From: Diogma glabrata
Lineage: Eukaryota > Arthropoda > Insecta > Diptera > Cylindrotomidae
Assembly (NCBI GenBank): GCA_963693315.1
Contig: OY856187.1
Coordinates: 392,907,984 to 392,971,983, forward strand
Length of the DNA stretch: 64,000 nucleotides
Direction: 5' to 3'
The first letter of the stretch is position 1. Each line of letters opens with the position of its first letter. A program made the translations under genes and the position numbers. Of the stretch, positions 35,285-53,382 are shown one piece after another. Under the pieces are notes generated by a model. That model made no database searches, was not told the origin of the DNA, and saw only the letters and a list, made by a program, of their open reading frames with translations.

Positions 35285-36384
35285 ATAATATCAATTTTTA
35301 TATCAATAAACAAAATATCTTCATATCAATATCAAATATCTTTATATCAATAAACAAAATAATCGAAATAATATCGAAAGCCTTCCATGTACAAAGACAA
35401 AAGACGACTGAAATGAAATACACTGAAATTTTATTAGAACGCATACAATACGTTTATTACTACCCACTACCAAAGAAAATATAAAAAAGAAAATATAAAA
35501 AATAAAATAAATTTTTAATTTCGTTTTTGTATGTATGCAAACTTATAATGCATATGTATATAAAAAGTTTTTCGTATATAATAACTTTTTTATTTATGAT
35601 CCGAAAAATCCCAATCCCAATCCCAGACCTAATTAATCGAAATTCGAATAAAAAAGTCTTAGGCTGCACCAAGCGTACCCATAGGCTTGTTAAAAATTAT
35701 TTAAACTTTGGAGCTGATATACCCATTAGTAACATCGGCTAAGCAGTAAAAATGTAAATGTGTTTTAAACTGTTATTTCTCCAACTATCAGTTTGCAGGG
35801 TTTGTACTATGAAAGATTAGAAAGGCTTATACGATTAGGGAGAACGATTGTTATATAACTCAGGGTTCATCCATTCACCTATTCGCTAAAGATTCGATTT
35901 CTTGACCATAGATTTTTTAATACTCCTACTTTTATAACTGACAAAATCAAAAATAGTTTTTCCTATCAATAACAGAGCCACGGTTTGTTAAAATTCGATG
36001 TGTGAACTCAATAATTTTCCAAACAATATCTGTTTGGTTCCAATTAGACACATATTTCTGCTTCGTTGTTTTTTGTTAATGTACAAAAAAATTTAATTTA
36101 AAAAAGTTCATTTAATGAGTTATTTCAGATATAATTTCATAAGCTAAGCTAATAAGTCTACCCTTTTTTGTTATTTTATTTACTGAGTTTTTCAAAATAT
36201 TTAAATTAACATTCTAGCAAAGCACTAATTATTTCAATTTATTTTAATCTGAAGTCGAAACAACAATATGTAATTAGATTAGAACAAATAAAATAAAATT
36301 ATCAAAAATAACTGAAAAACAAATTAAAAACTGAGTGTTATTTTCAGGCTTATTCAATTTTATTGTTGAATTGAATTTAAAAAA
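35285..36384. other. No recognisable gene; possible Helitron 5' leader
   Basis: Lies upstream of the Helitron ORF, so part may be its leader; no TC start could be fixed. A stretch at 35578-35665 resembles 26395-26530 (REP-E). The rest is AT-rich without signals. Confidence 0.4.
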
Positions 36385-37106
36385 AGTCCAAGCGGCACGT
36401 ATATGCGCTAGAAATAGGTAGATTTCGAGATCAGACAGTTTTGTGTGCCAGTCAGAATCTGATGTATCAGATTAGTTTAAACAAAACAAACTAATTTCAA
36501 ACAGATATCGAACAAATTTTAAAAAGAAAATTAGCTACCTACAAGCAAAATTATATCTATCCAATTTTGCAACAAACAAATATCAAATCTACCACAGAAC
36601 ATGTGTGTGACAATTTATGACATAAACCTACGCTATATCATATGTCGTCCAATTACTGCAAAATATCAAAATAGTTTACTTCTAAGAAAAAAAATTAATT
36701 TCTTCTTTTCAAACCTTTTTGTTTTTTTTTTCACTGACTTTATGAAGGTTTTTGGAAATTGTAGTTATGGATTGTTGCAAACTTTTTTGTTGAAGCCAAC
36801 AATTCAAAAACCTCTAACTGCAGAGGTTTATATTTATAAGAAACGGATTGAAATGTTTCCACAGATTTTAAATTTATGAAGTTTTTAAAAATTTTAGTAT
36901 TCAAACGGCCGTTATAACGGTTTTAAAAAATCAATTTTTTTAGGAAAAAGGCTCTAGTTCCTTAACCACGCGTCGGATTTTTCTGATTCACGAACTCGTC
37001 CGAGATATTAATAGAACACTCATGTACAGAAATTTTTTTTGATCTACCTCAACAAATGCGACCGTGAGAGTGCTGGTCGTTTTCGTTATATCTCATATCG
37101 TTTATA
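36385..37106 (+). repeat. REP-D copy 2, truncated by mariner
   Basis: Collinear with 26920-28120 but without the two nested elements found there. It stops where the mariner begins at 37107. Confidence 0.65.
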
Positions 37107-40311
<3,205 letters not shown>

Positions 40312-40440
40312 TTTTGGACTGTTTGTTTCGACCGTAATGTATGTAAATTAGTTGGTTATGTTTCTTCAGCTTCTCGGTCAATAGGATTGAGTAATAGTTG
40401 TAAATTTACTTCATAGTTATTTATTTATTTATTAATATAT

Positions 40441-40475
40441 CTGACGTTTCGGCTAATATATTGCCATTTTCAAGG
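40441..40475 (-). ncRNA. Hammerhead-like PLE end motif (left arm)
   Basis: The minus strand reads CCTTGAAAATGGCAATATAT then TAGCCGAAACGTCAG: a CTGANGA-like box (TTGAAAA, two mismatches), a short GGC/GCC stem, GAAAC and GTC. This agrees with the hammerhead motifs known in PLE terminal repeats, here degraded. Confidence 0.4.
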
Positions 40476-41107
40476 ATAATCTATCAACAAAAATTTTTTT
40501 GGAAATTAAAAAATTGGAAAACTTAAATTAAAAATTGAGCAGCAAATTTTAAACAGTTAATAAAGAAATTAATGATGCTAATATAAAGTTAATTTGATCA
40601 ATATTTGTTTCAGTTGGTGAAAATACTATTATATATAATACTATTATGTACTTATATATTGTTAAACAACTTCGCACTATAAAATTAACTATATAAAACT
40701 TACTAATTAAAACAAATTACATACAAAAATAATAAATTAACAAAAACGATTTACATTAAAACATTAAACTAAAATTAGTATAACCGAGTTGAAACTAAAA
40801 TGTCAAGCGTATGGTTTTATTCACAACATTATTTGTTGAAATAGCGTTACAACATTATTTTTCGTGTATGTTGTTTATACAACAAAATATATATATAAAT
40901 GAACTTATTTAATTTCTGGATTTTTTAGTGGTGTGTTGTGCTATAGTTTGGTTATTTGTATTTATGCTGTATTCAGTTGTTATGCGGATTGGTGTGGGTG
41001 ATCTTTTTCGTTTTCGGTTATTGTTGTTGTATTTGGATTTTTGTTCAAGTTCGTCACTGATGATGTTGCAAAAAATTGGTGTTAAATTATCTATGTCTCG
41101 TTTAATG

Positions 41108-41800
41108 TTAAATGTGTTGTGTGTATATGTGTAGTGATTCCTTGGTTAAGCGTTTTGACCAGTTTTGTTCTGTATCCAGAATTCTGACGTTCTCAAAATC
41201 TGGATTGTTGTTGTGGTTGATATGGTGGTCCATTAGTGCGGTTTTTAGTATGTTGGGATCAGTTTTAATTCGTTTGATGTCATTCTTGTGGTTGGCCATT
41301 CTTTTTCCTAGTTGTTGCTTTGTTTGTCCAATGTACGTGCTGGCGCATGTTTCATTACTCGTCACATTACCTAAACATGGAATTTCGTATATTACATTAG
41401 TTTTTTGTAATTTTTCGGTGGGGTCTTTCAATTTAGTGTATGACCGCTTCATATTTTTGGTGTTGGTTATTCCAAGTTTAATATTGGGGCCGCAATTTTC
41501 TTAATTTTTTCGGTTATACCGTGCACGTAGGTCATTCGTTTATATATATTAGTTGTTCCTTGTTCCGTGGTGGTTTGGGTGGTCGTTGTTTGTGTATTCA
41601 GGTTAGTTATTTCTCTATGGAGTAGTTTCTGTATTATTGCATTGGGGTAGTTGTTGAGTCTAAGGGTGTTCCTAATTAAGTGGTAGTTTTTGGGGTGATA
41701 TTTAGAAGAGCTTAGAGTTAAAACACGGTTGATAAAATTGGTTGCGGTATTTATTTTCTGTTGTTGTGGGTGTTGGGTATAAAAATTGAGAATTCTATTG
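41108..41800 (-). pseudogene. PLE-2 RT C-terminal linker and GIY-YIG endonuclease
   Basis: The minus strand from about 41800 reads IEFSIFIPNTHNN, TATNFINRVLTLSSSKYHPK and HLIRNTLRLNNYPNAI, the thumb/linker typical of PLE RTs. A frame change near 41465 leads into the 114-codon frame 41452-41108: VIYEIPCLGN (the IY of GIY), Cys residues, STYIGQTKQQLGKRMANHKN (YIG plus the catalytic-helix Arg) and NPDFENVRILDTEQNWSKRL. The RT catalytic core is absent, replaced on its upstream side by the LINE. The endonuclease half looks intact, but the gene cannot make a working RT. Confidence 0.88.
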
Positions 41801-41809
41801 GAGGTGGTA

Positions 41810-42799
41810 TTTTTCTTATAAAATGTCGAAGGTTTGCAATTATTCCCAACTTATACCCGACACTGCACAAGTCATTCGTCCCCCTATCTTCAAAGGGTAA
41901 AATGCATGAACGAATAAGTCTCGTTCGGAGAGATGCTGCCATAAATGTAAACGAGAACCTAAAAAAAGTCGCCGATTGGGGTGACAAAAATTTGGTCAAT
42001 TTTAATTCCACCAAAACACAGCTATTGATTGTTTCCAGATCAAAGACCGAGTTTCCCAACGATATTTCAATTAATATGTGTGACGACCAAATACGCGAAT
42101 GTGAAAGCATTCGTTTATTGGGAGTCACAATATCCAATGACTTACTCTGGAACGATCATATAATGGCCATGGCAAAGAGCGCGTCAAGAAAACTCGGCCT
42201 CCTCAATAGATGTAAAAAATATTTTACTTCGCATCAATTACTCCACATTTATAAGTCCTATATTCGTCCCTGCATGGAGTATTGTTGTCAAGTTTAGGAT
42301 GCTGCATCTGTTACTATCCTGGCTCTTTTGGACTCTGTTCAAAAGCGAGCTATACGAATTGTTGGTGATCGAGATTTAACATTAGGTCTTGATTCCCTGC
42401 AACATCGTCGCACTGTTGCTGATCTCGTTGTTTTTTATAAATATCGTCACCAGCAGTGCTCAGATGAAATCAGGTCCATAATGCCTCAGACATATGTTTT
42501 TCCCCGTCTTACTCGTCAATCGGTGTGTGCGGGCGGTCGTACTGTCGAGATTACTCACTGTCCTAGTAATAGAATGCAAAGAGATTTCTTTGTGCGTACA
42601 TCGTACACATGGAATGCTTTGCCCGAATCAATAATCTCGAGTGCTTTCAATCCACAAAGATTTAAAAAAAAGCGTCCACCTATACCTCAAGACGCATGTT
42701 GTTGTGGGACCTACGTCTTAAAAGGTATCTATGAGTTGTTGTGACACATTTTGTAATTCCTACTACACAACACTTCTTATTAAAAAAAAAAAAAAAAAA
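41810..42799 (+). pseudogene. Jockey/CR1-like LINE, 5'-truncated, with one nonsense codon
   Basis: From about 41890 the plus strand reads HERISLVRRDAAINVNENLK, NLVNFNSTKTQLLIVSRSK, IRLLGVTISNDLLWNDHI and HIYKSYIRPCMEYCCQV, the region just after the RT catalytic box. A TAG at 42295-42297 replaces an expected Trp (V-stop-D-A-A). The frame then continues as LLDSVQKRAIRIVGD, LDSLQHRRTVADLVVFYKYR and QRDFFVRTSYTWNALPESI to about 42690. The 3'UTR (CGCATGTTGTTGTGGGACCT) and an A run at 42781-42799 follow. No endonuclease or RT catalytic box is present. It is inserted in PLE-2 in the opposite orientation. Confidence 0.88.
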
Positions 42800-43043
42800 C
42801 TTTATCATAAATAGCACCACAACATTATCTAGATTACTTCCTAAGAACGGTAAAATCACTAATAAATGTAACAATATCATTCACACCTTACATACTAAAA
42901 TTCTCAATATTATAATAAAAGATAAATGCAACCAACTAGCACACTCAAATAAATACCTCTATAATTTACAGGAAGAAATTTTACAATATTTTACATACAC
43001 GAAAAATAATGTTGTAACGCTATTTCAACAAATAATGTTGTGA
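42800..43043 (+). pseudogene. Possible PLE N-terminal remnant in plus orientation
   Basis: Eighty codons without a stop after the LINE tail: INSTTTLSRLLPKNGKITNK, HTLHTKILNIIIKDKCNQLA, LYNLQEEILQYF. The spacing of hydrophobic residues is like the N-terminal helical region of PLE-1 (VNNAVQQLNKIILNAEIADC), but the similarity is weak. Its orientation is opposite to the endonuclease, so if real it implies inversion inside PLE-2. It overlaps the right arm from 42992. Confidence 0.35.
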
Positions 43044-43388
43044 ATAAAACCATACGCTTGACATTTTAGTTTCAACTCGGTTATACTAATTTTAGTTTAA
43101 TGTTTTAATGTAAATCGTTTTTGTTAATTTATTATTTTTGTATGTAATTTGTTTTAATTATTAAGTTTTATATAGTTAATTTTATAGTGCGAAGTTGTTT
43201 AACAATATGTAAGTACATAATAGTATTATATATAATAGTATTTTCACCAACTGAAACAAATATTGATCAAATTAACTTTATATTAGCATCATTAATTTCT
43301 TTATTAACTGTTTAAAATTTACTGCTCAATTTTTAATTTAAGTTTTCCAATTTTTTAATTTCCAAAAACATTTTTGTTGATAGATCAT

Positions 43389-43422
43389 CCTTGAAAATGG
43401 CAATATATTAGCCGAAACGTCG
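43389..43422 (+). ncRNA. Hammerhead-like PLE end motif (right arm)
   Basis: CCTTGAAAATGGCAATATAT followed by TAGCCGAAACGTCGG: the mirror copy of the left-arm motif with the same two core deviations. Confidence 0.4.
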
Positions 43423-43513
43423 GATATATTAATAAATAAATAAATAACTATGAAGTAAATTTACAACTATTACTCAATCCTATTGACCGAGAAGCTGAAG
43501 AAACATAACCAAC

Positions 43514-43600
<87 letters not shown>
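43514..43600. repeat. (TA)n microsatellite
   Basis: About 85 bp of TA between PLE-2 and the pogo-like element. Confidence 0.97.
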
Positions 43601-43603
<3 letters not shown>

Positions 43604-43899
43604 TGGATTCTGTTTTTATGCGATAGATATGTTCCTCAGAAAAAAGCATAAAAAAAATCGCATAAAAAAAGACATGTAGGTCATTGAATAAATAGTGATA
43701 GGTTCACTAATTTTCGAAAACCACATAAAACCAAATAAATAACCGAAAATCGCATAAAAAGGACGATGTTACCCTTCTTGGAGAGATTGTGGTGGGTACC
43801 CATTGGTGTTTGAAGAAAAGAGGGCTATAGATTTAAAACAATATAGAAATTACGAGTCCAAAATTAGTTTTTTTTTACTTTTATGTTCACTTAATGACA

Positions 43900-44846
43900 A
43901 TGCTCGCGACCGTTTGTGAACTGGTATGAAATCACTACCATCACTGCTATAGATATTCAACAATTTGGGTCATTACATCCAGTGCTAATTTCATCGGCTG
44001 GTTTTTGCTCGATTGACAAAAAAATCTGTTATTAAACTTTGCGACGGTTTCTGCAATTGTTGTAGAAGTTTCTGATACCTAGAAATGAAGTTCTTTAAGT
44101 CACGCTGGAATTTAAATGGCCGTTCAGAATTCTGGTCATTATTAATAAAATGATTTTCTAATGAGGTGCAAATTTGAAGACCTCGAATTATTTTATTAAA
44201 TCGCCATCAATTTCATGTGTTAAAGCAATAATTTTAGCAGAAACCGTCGATCCTTGATTAGCTGCGTTTCTGTTTGTAATGCATCGAGATCATTGTGTTT
44301 TCCAACACGCATTTAAAGTTTGTGGTCTTATTTAATTGATAGCAGAAGTAGCATGATTGATACAGTCTAAAATCGAAAACTTTTTCCAAACGTCTGCAAG
44401 TGTATGTGGCTCATTATCAAGTTGATTCAAAATAAATTGGAAGGTTCGTTTTACATAATATTTCTTAAAAGTACCAATTATGCCTTGATCTAATGGTAGA
44501 GGTGAATGGTTCTAGTTGCTTCAATTGACCGTAAAAGTGTAGAACCTTATTTTTAATTAACGGACCATCTATAACAATTTTTTTTGTTAAATCATTAATC
44601 AAAATTACAAACGCTTTTTCGGTTTTTTCTACAAATAAACTTCTTGGATATGATGACAATTTGGAACTTAATTTTTTACACGAAATAACAGACTATCTGA
44701 TTAACACTTCATTCTTTTCAATGGCTTTGATAGTAGATTCGTCGATACCAAAATGCTTACCAACATCTGTAGATCTATCTCCTGCCTGGAAACGTAATTT
44801 AAAATCCAGTCAAGTGAGATATCATTTGAAAGAGTACTTAATTTAA
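43900..44846 (-). pseudogene. pogo/Tigger-like transposase with deleted catalytic core
   Basis: Minus strand: AGDRSTDVGKHFGIDESTIK (psq-type helix-turn-helix) near 44785, then KLSSKLSSYPRSLFVEKTEK and VIDGPLIKNKVLHFYGQLKQ (CENP-B-type DNA-binding domain). It then jumps directly to PLPLDQGIIGTFKKYYVKRT and TLADVWKKFSILDCINHATS with RPQTLNACWK, the C-terminal part of the family. The stretch between, which carries the three catalytic Asp residues, is gone, and frames change at the joint near 44510. Stops are scattered towards 43900. This is a non-autonomous deletion derivative. Confidence 0.82.
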
Positions 44847-44869
44847 GAAACATGTAGTACGCATGGAGG

Positions 44870-45277
44870 GATCAGTTTTTATTAATTTGTTAATTTTTTT
44901 CTATTTTTTGATCCACGGGTGTGACAACCCCGCGTACTCCAGTCCCTGCTATTGGCATATGAGTTAACGTGAGATTTCACATACCACTGGCAATAGCACT
45001 TAGCAGTGAGATATCACTAGCCAAGGTGATATCTTAGGGGTGCTGGCGGATGAACTGTATTCAGTCAACGGTAGCACTCTCCATCTTAGCTAATGAATAT
45101 TCCTTGATGCTGGAACGCTGTAGCTTGCTCAAAGAAACGAGCCATCATATAACTATATATCTGAACTTTAATCATTGAAAAATATACTGCGTCACAGGAT
45201 CAAGGATTATGCCATTGGCTGGACTATTGGCAAACCAATTTTAGTTTTGTTCCTGTAAATTTTTAAAACAAATTTGC
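44870..45277. other. Unassigned insert inside the pogo element
   Basis: Higher GC than its surroundings, with GAGATATCACTAGCCAAGGT and GGATCAAGGATTATGCCATT. No frame, and no second copy in the window. It may be the 5' part of the following SINE or another element. Confidence 0.35.
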
Positions 45278-45541
45278 TTTTTATCTCTTATTTTATTTTT
45301 ATTTTCCCTATCCTATCACATAATATTGGCCTATGTCATATTTTATATGTGATGGGATTTATGGCTTAGTTATCCATTATTTAACAAAAAAATATTAACA
45401 AAACAAAAAAAAACAGATTTGCGTCCATTAACATCCTTAGAACGCATGTTGTTGTGGGACCTTGGTCTTAAAAGGTTTTTATGTGTTGTTGTGACACATA
45501 TTGCAATGCCTACTACACATCACACTTTATTAAAAAAAAAT
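45278..45541 (+). mobile_element. SINE copy 2, lacking its tRNA head
   Basis: The body (CCCTATCCTATCACATAATA and TTAGTTATCCATTATTTAAC) aligns with the minus-strand SINE at 4539-4861. It continues into CGCATGTTGTTGTGGGACCT, TGTGTTGTTGTGACACATAT and the tail TTTATTAAAAAAAAATT. The tRNA-like head is absent or replaced by the unassigned insert upstream. Confidence 0.75.
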
Positions 45542-48500
45542 TCTAGAAGTTGGCGGTCCTTCCTCTCTCTGGCGTTTGCATTCCATGGAGGGATTTTGCC
45601 GTCTGTGCAATCAGCCTTCAATCGTCTTGTTCCAAGTTCCACCAGTTGACCCCAGTTTCAACATCCTATATCACGAAGATTTTGAATGATGTCATCACGA
45701 GTCATGAAAGTGTTTTCTTGGTCTTCCTCTTCGACGGACACCAACTGGTTGCTGTTGGGGCGTTTTTTTATCATTATATCTAATGGAGCCCTTTCTACAT
45801 GACCAAACCATCTAATCAGGTTAGATTTAATGAATCCGATTACATTGCAGCCTCCAAGAAGCTGTCTGATTTCATGATTCATTCGGAATCTATACTGATT
45901 TTCAGCAAGTTTACATGGACTATAAATTGTTCATACGACCTTCCTCTTGAATGTTGATAAAATTCTACAATTGGAGGAAGGCAGTGTCCATCTTTCACTT
46001 CCAAATGTAAGCACAGGTCAGATTAAAGCATTGTAAAGTGTGAGTTTACACGACCGCGTAAGATGTTTTGATCGCAGAAGTTTTGAGTATGCGTAGAAAG
46101 CCCTGTATGTGGCAGAGACGGCATGTCATTTGACGTAATATTACAGTCCCGAGGTATTTCAAGTTTTCCATGCGTTCTACTTCAAGCTCGCCAGTATCCA
46201 GATTTCTGGGATTTATGTCCCTAGATATTGTTAAAACTTTAGTTTTGCCGATGTTGATGCATAATCCAAGTCGTTTAGCATTTCTTTCAAGCTGTGAGAT
46301 ACTATCCTTAATATCCCTTGTTCTACGTCCGAGAAGCACAATATCATCTACGTAGCCAAGAATTTTACTATGTTTGTTAAACATGCAGTTTTGTGTCTCA
46401 ATTCGGCTCTTTCTTATCGCGTACTCAAGCGCCAAATTAAATAGTATGGGCGCGAGTGCATCACCTTGTCGAACACCTGATGTTATATCGAAAGGATCAG
46501 AAACTGACCCTTTGATTACTATCCTACAATTTGATCCCTGTGTTGTGAGTTCGCACAGATAAACAAGTTTCTCTGAGATACCAAGGCATATGAGTGTGAA
46601 CCAAAGGTTGTAGCGGATGATACTATCATATGCTTACTTGAAATCAACGTAGAGCTGGTGAATACTGATGTTGTTTGGTCAAAAAATTTTCAGAATCATC
46701 ATTCAGGTAAAACATTGATCTGTGGTTGACCAGTTGGAACAAAAACCGCACTGATAGTCACCGATGGTAGATTCGGCGAACGGGTTTAGTCGAGCATATA
46801 CGGTTTTAGATAGTATTTTATTTGCAGTTTTCAGCAGTGCGATGCCACGATAATTCGCACGCTTAAGACGGTCACCTTTCTTATGTAGCAGAACAATGAG
46901 AACTGTTTTCCATTCAGCAGGTAGTTCTTCTTGGTCCCAGACTGCAAGAATTAGATCGTTTGTATACGTGAGACCTCTTCACAAAGCTGTTCCTCCGTTT
47001 TTAAATAGTTCTGCGGGAATTCCATTGATGCCTGATGATTTGCCATTTTACAGTTTTTATGGCAGCTTCTACTTCTTCTATTGCTGGACAAAAATCTCTT
47101 TAATTGATGGAGCAATTGCTCGAATAGGATGAACTTCATTCGTCCTATTCAGTAGGTCTTGAAAGTGGAATACCATACCATACCGCCAGCACATTAGGTT
47201 CATTTGTTGTAAGTTCATTATTTTCGTTTTGATGGCTGTAGATCTTGGGTGGAAATCTCAGATACCGTGCATAGACAAAGCACTCTTTCGAATTTTCATT
47301 GGTCGGATGTTGGTTGCTGTTTTCGATACAGCTCTTCATCTGTTCACGTTTTTTTTACGTAGAAGTTTTGCTGAGACTTTCCTGACGCATAGATAATCAG
47401 ATTGGGATCTTCGGGTGTTCCTTCTTAACCATTTTTCTCGAAGTTTTTATTTATTTTCAATGCTTTGGCTGCACTTGTCGTCAAACCATTTGTTGTGTGA
47501 TTTCGGTGGTGGTTTGCCGATTGTAGTTTGTGCTGTGGCTATAATGATTGAGTGGAGCGTTTGCCATTCTTTTTGTATGTTTAATGGTATCTCAGAAGAG
47601 ATGTCATGCTCTTATGTGTTTTGCGTAATTATTTCCTAATATCTATTCAGCGTTTCCGGATGTTTCTTCATCGACAGGCATCGACATTCCTGCACACGTC
47701 TTTTTTGCTTGTCTATTAAACGCAGCTGTTCTAAAAGATGACAAACATATGATCGGTGACCATATCAGCACCTCTGTATGCTCGAACGTGAGTTACACTT
47801 GTAGAGTGTCTCTTAAAAATCATGACATATGATCGATTTGATTTTCAGTTCTTTCATCGTTTGATTTCCACGTTGCTTTGTAGATTCTCTTATGAGGAAA
47901 GAAAGTGCTAGAAATTACTAGATCATACACCATAGCCAGTTCAGCTGCGCGAAAACCGTTATTGTTACTGGTATGATGCAAGCTGTTAGGGCCAGTATGT
48001 GTTTAAGGCTGCACTACCAATTTGAGCATTAAAGTCACCTACCCCGATTTGTATATCGTGCCGCGGGATGTTATTGATGACTTCTTCGAGTTTTAGGAAG
48101 AAAAGGTGTTTAATATCATCTGCATTGTCTTCAGTATAGGTGCATGAACGTTAACGATCGATGCATCAAATTTTTACGCGTGGATTCTTAGCATAGCCAC
48201 ATATGAATTAGGCAGAAGTCGATAGCATACTGATTCACGTGACGGTGTATGGGAAAGCCAACTCCAAATTCTCCTCCGTTTTCATGACCGCAATAGTAGA
48301 GTGTATCCTTTCGCTGTTGCATGGATTCCACTGCCTGGCCATCATAGATCATGTAATGCCATTGTATCCAGTATATATCTATCGACTTTTTTTGTGAGTC
48401 TTAGGAGATCTCCTAGTCTTCTAAGGCTTAGCACGTTCCAGATTCCCAATTTTAATGTGTAGTTCGGGTACAGCTGCTGAGGCCGTTCTTGTGATAAATC

Positions 48501-48600
48501 CGAAATAAGCTGAGGCCAGTATACAGAGTTCATAACAATTAAGTTTTTTTCGGAAATGGGGGGCTGGCCCTTCACCAAACGGGTTCCTCCTGCCTCTTAA
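45542..48600 (-). pseudogene. RTE-like non-LTR retrotransposon, decayed
   Basis: Minus strand in order. Near 48500-48000 is an apurinic-type endonuclease: LKLGIWNVLSLRRLGDLLRL, PGSGIHATAKGYTL, GGEFGVGF, NVHAP-like and VGDFNAQIG pieces in shifting frames. Near 47070-46950 is an RT start, GKSSGINGIPAELFKNGG. Frame 46435-46046 holds ALEYAIRKSRIETQNCMFNK, the catalytic YVDD (GYVDDIVLLGR) and GLCINIGKTKVLTISRD. Near 46080-45870 comes YNALI, PVLTFGSERWTL-like text, and 45882-45658 reads NLIRWFGHVERAP, the usual C-terminal block. Many stops, so non-functional. It sits inside the pogo element. RTE-like is my best clade guess. Confidence 0.82.
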
Positions 48601-48627
48601 AGTCACCAGAAATAGCGCTTTTTACAC

Positions 48628-48672
48628 GTTTGCCTTGGATCAAGCGGATCGCTAGCTTGATCCAAGGCAAAC
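48628..48672. repeat. Perfect 18-bp hairpin
   Basis: GTTTGCCTTGGATCAAGC, 9-nt loop, GCTTGATCCAAGGCAAAC. It lies at the boundary between the LINE-like block and the right pogo end. Repeated at 53645-53689 because of the contig overlap. Confidence 0.85.
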
Positions 48673-49596
48673 GCTAACTCCAGTGCTATTTTAAGATGAC
48701 TCCACTTGCATTTCGAGCTCAATTGACAGAAAAATTTGAGAAAATTCACAGAGATAGGAAGTTTGATAAATTCTGAACGAAAACTATAGCGAAGTGTTAC
48801 ACAATTATATTTCTGTTGAAAGGGTGAGATTGTAGAAGGGTGAAAAAACTGTAATTTAAATGAGTGAGGTGTCATATGAACAAGCACTTAATTTAGGAAA
48901 CATTGGAATTTTTTTAAGAATAATGAAGTGCACAATTATGCATTATTGGCAATTATTATCCTAGTTATTGTTATTTGAATTGATAAGATATTTTCCAATT
49001 TAAATCATTTACAAACTGGTATAATTTAATCTCTCGTTAGTTACCATAAACAGCTATAGATGTACCATTTTGTGTGAAATTTCAAAAATGTTGAATTGCT
49101 TCGTAAATGTAAATGTCAATAGCAATTGACATTTATAAGAAAAGATTCATTTTTTATATGGCTAGAATTGTCAGATCATAAAAAATCTACAACGCAACTT
49201 TATGTTAATTATTTTTGACAGTTTGTTTTTCTATATTCACGGCACCCTCGGCGAGCAAATTTCATTCACACTTGACCGGTTTTTTTTGGTTTGAACTTTT
49301 GTGATTTTTCTTATGAATTTACTATTTATTATTACATATTTTGATGTTACATTTTTGAATTCTGAGAGAAAATATAACATTGGTAACCTAAAATAACGTT
49401 TTTTACTTTATCTATAGTATTTTTAGCTTGAGAAAGTACTTTTTTATAAGAACTAAAAATACTTTTCCAAATTTCCAACCTTATGAAAGTGAATGAGACA
49501 CAGACAAAGTCGTATAATTCTTAAATTGTATAAAAAAATTCATAACCGCATAACTTTAAAATCGCATAAAAGAAAATCGCATAAAAACAGAATTGA

Positions 49597-49860
<264 letters not shown>

Positions 49861-50748
49861 TTAGGGTGGCCCTTAAAAACAAAAATTTTTATTTTTTTGT
49901 ACGGCACCCTCCCATTTCGTGTGAATACCCATAAAAATATTATTTGCAAAATCTGATATCAATCGGTCAATTTTAAGACGTGCCTCCGACCACTTAAAGT
50001 TGAGAAATTTTAACTTTAAGTGGCCGGGGGAACCCCTTAGAGTTGACCGATGGATTTCAAATTTTACACATAGAATTTTTATGGGTATCGACACCAAATC
50101 GGAGGGTGTGGTACAAAAAATTCAAATTTTTCTTTATAATGGCCACAACAAAACCTCTCAACTCCAAGTGGCCGGGGGCAGCCCTTAGAGTTGAACAATT
50201 GATTTCAAATTTGGCAAATAATATTGTTATGGGCATTGACACCAAATGGGAGGGTGTCCTACAAAAAATTTAAATTTTTCTTTAAAATGGCCAGAACAAA
50301 ACCCCTCAACTTAAAGTGGCCAGGGGTACCCCTTAGAGTTGACCAATTGATTTCAAATTTTACACATAATATTTTTATGGGTATTGACACCAAATGGGAG
50401 GGTGTCGTACAAAATTTAGATTTTTCTTTGTAATGGCCACGACCAAACCTCTCAACTTTAAGTGGCCGGGGGCACCCCTTAGAGTTGAACGATTGATTTC
50501 AATTTTTACACATATTTTTTTATGGGTATTGACACGAAATGAGAGGGTGTCGCACAAAAAAAAAATGTTTTTTTAGGGTCCAGAACAAAATTTCTCAACT
50601 TTAAGTGGTCGGAAGCACGTCTTAGAATTGACCGATTGATATCAGATTTTGCAAATAATATTTTTATGAGTATTCACACGAAATGGGAGGGTGCCGCAAA
50701 CTGTACAATGAAAAAAATAATTCTAGTGTAATCTAAGGGCCACCCTAA
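49861..50748. mobile_element. 147-bp-unit foldback, short version
   Basis: Starts TTAGGGTGGCCCTTA and ends TAAGGGCCACCCTAA, a perfect 15-bp terminal inverted repeat inside (TA)n. One unit runs forward (49890-49995) and about five run reversed (50015-50700), with the same CCGGCCACTTAAAGTTGA landmark as 38109-40054. Confidence 0.88.
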
Positions 50749-51155
<407 letters not shown>

Positions 51156-51179
51156 CATAATTTTTTTGTATAAATGCCA

Positions 51180-53182
<2,003 letters not shown>

Positions 53183-53382
53183 NNNNNNNNNNNNNNNNNN
53201 NNNNNNNNNNNNNNNNNNNNNNNNNNNNNNNNNNNNNNNNNNNNNNNNNNNNNNNNNNNNNNNNNNNNNNNNNNNNNNNNNNNNNNNNNNNNNNNNNNNN
53301 NNNNNNNNNNNNNNNNNNNNNNNNNNNNNNNNNNNNNNNNNNNNNNNNNNNNNNNNNNNNNNNNNNNNNNNNNNNNNNNNNN
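53183..53382. other. Assembly gap, 200 N
   Basis: Exactly 200 N, separating the two almost identical 4.7-4.8-kb sequences. Confidence 0.99.

Larger units (their letters stand above)
40351..43513 (-). mobile_element. Penelope-like element 2 with 520-bp inverted arms, invaded by a LINE
   Basis: Arms 40351-40871 and 42992-43513 are near-identical reverse complements (AACCAACGA next to the right (TA)n; GTTGGTTATGTTTCTTCAGC at the left). Between them lie a PLE linker and GIY-YIG endonuclease on the minus strand (41800-41108), a plus-strand LINE (about 41810-42799) and a plus-strand open stretch (42800-43043). Both arms hold the PLE end motif. The element sits between two (TA)n arrays. Confidence 0.8.
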
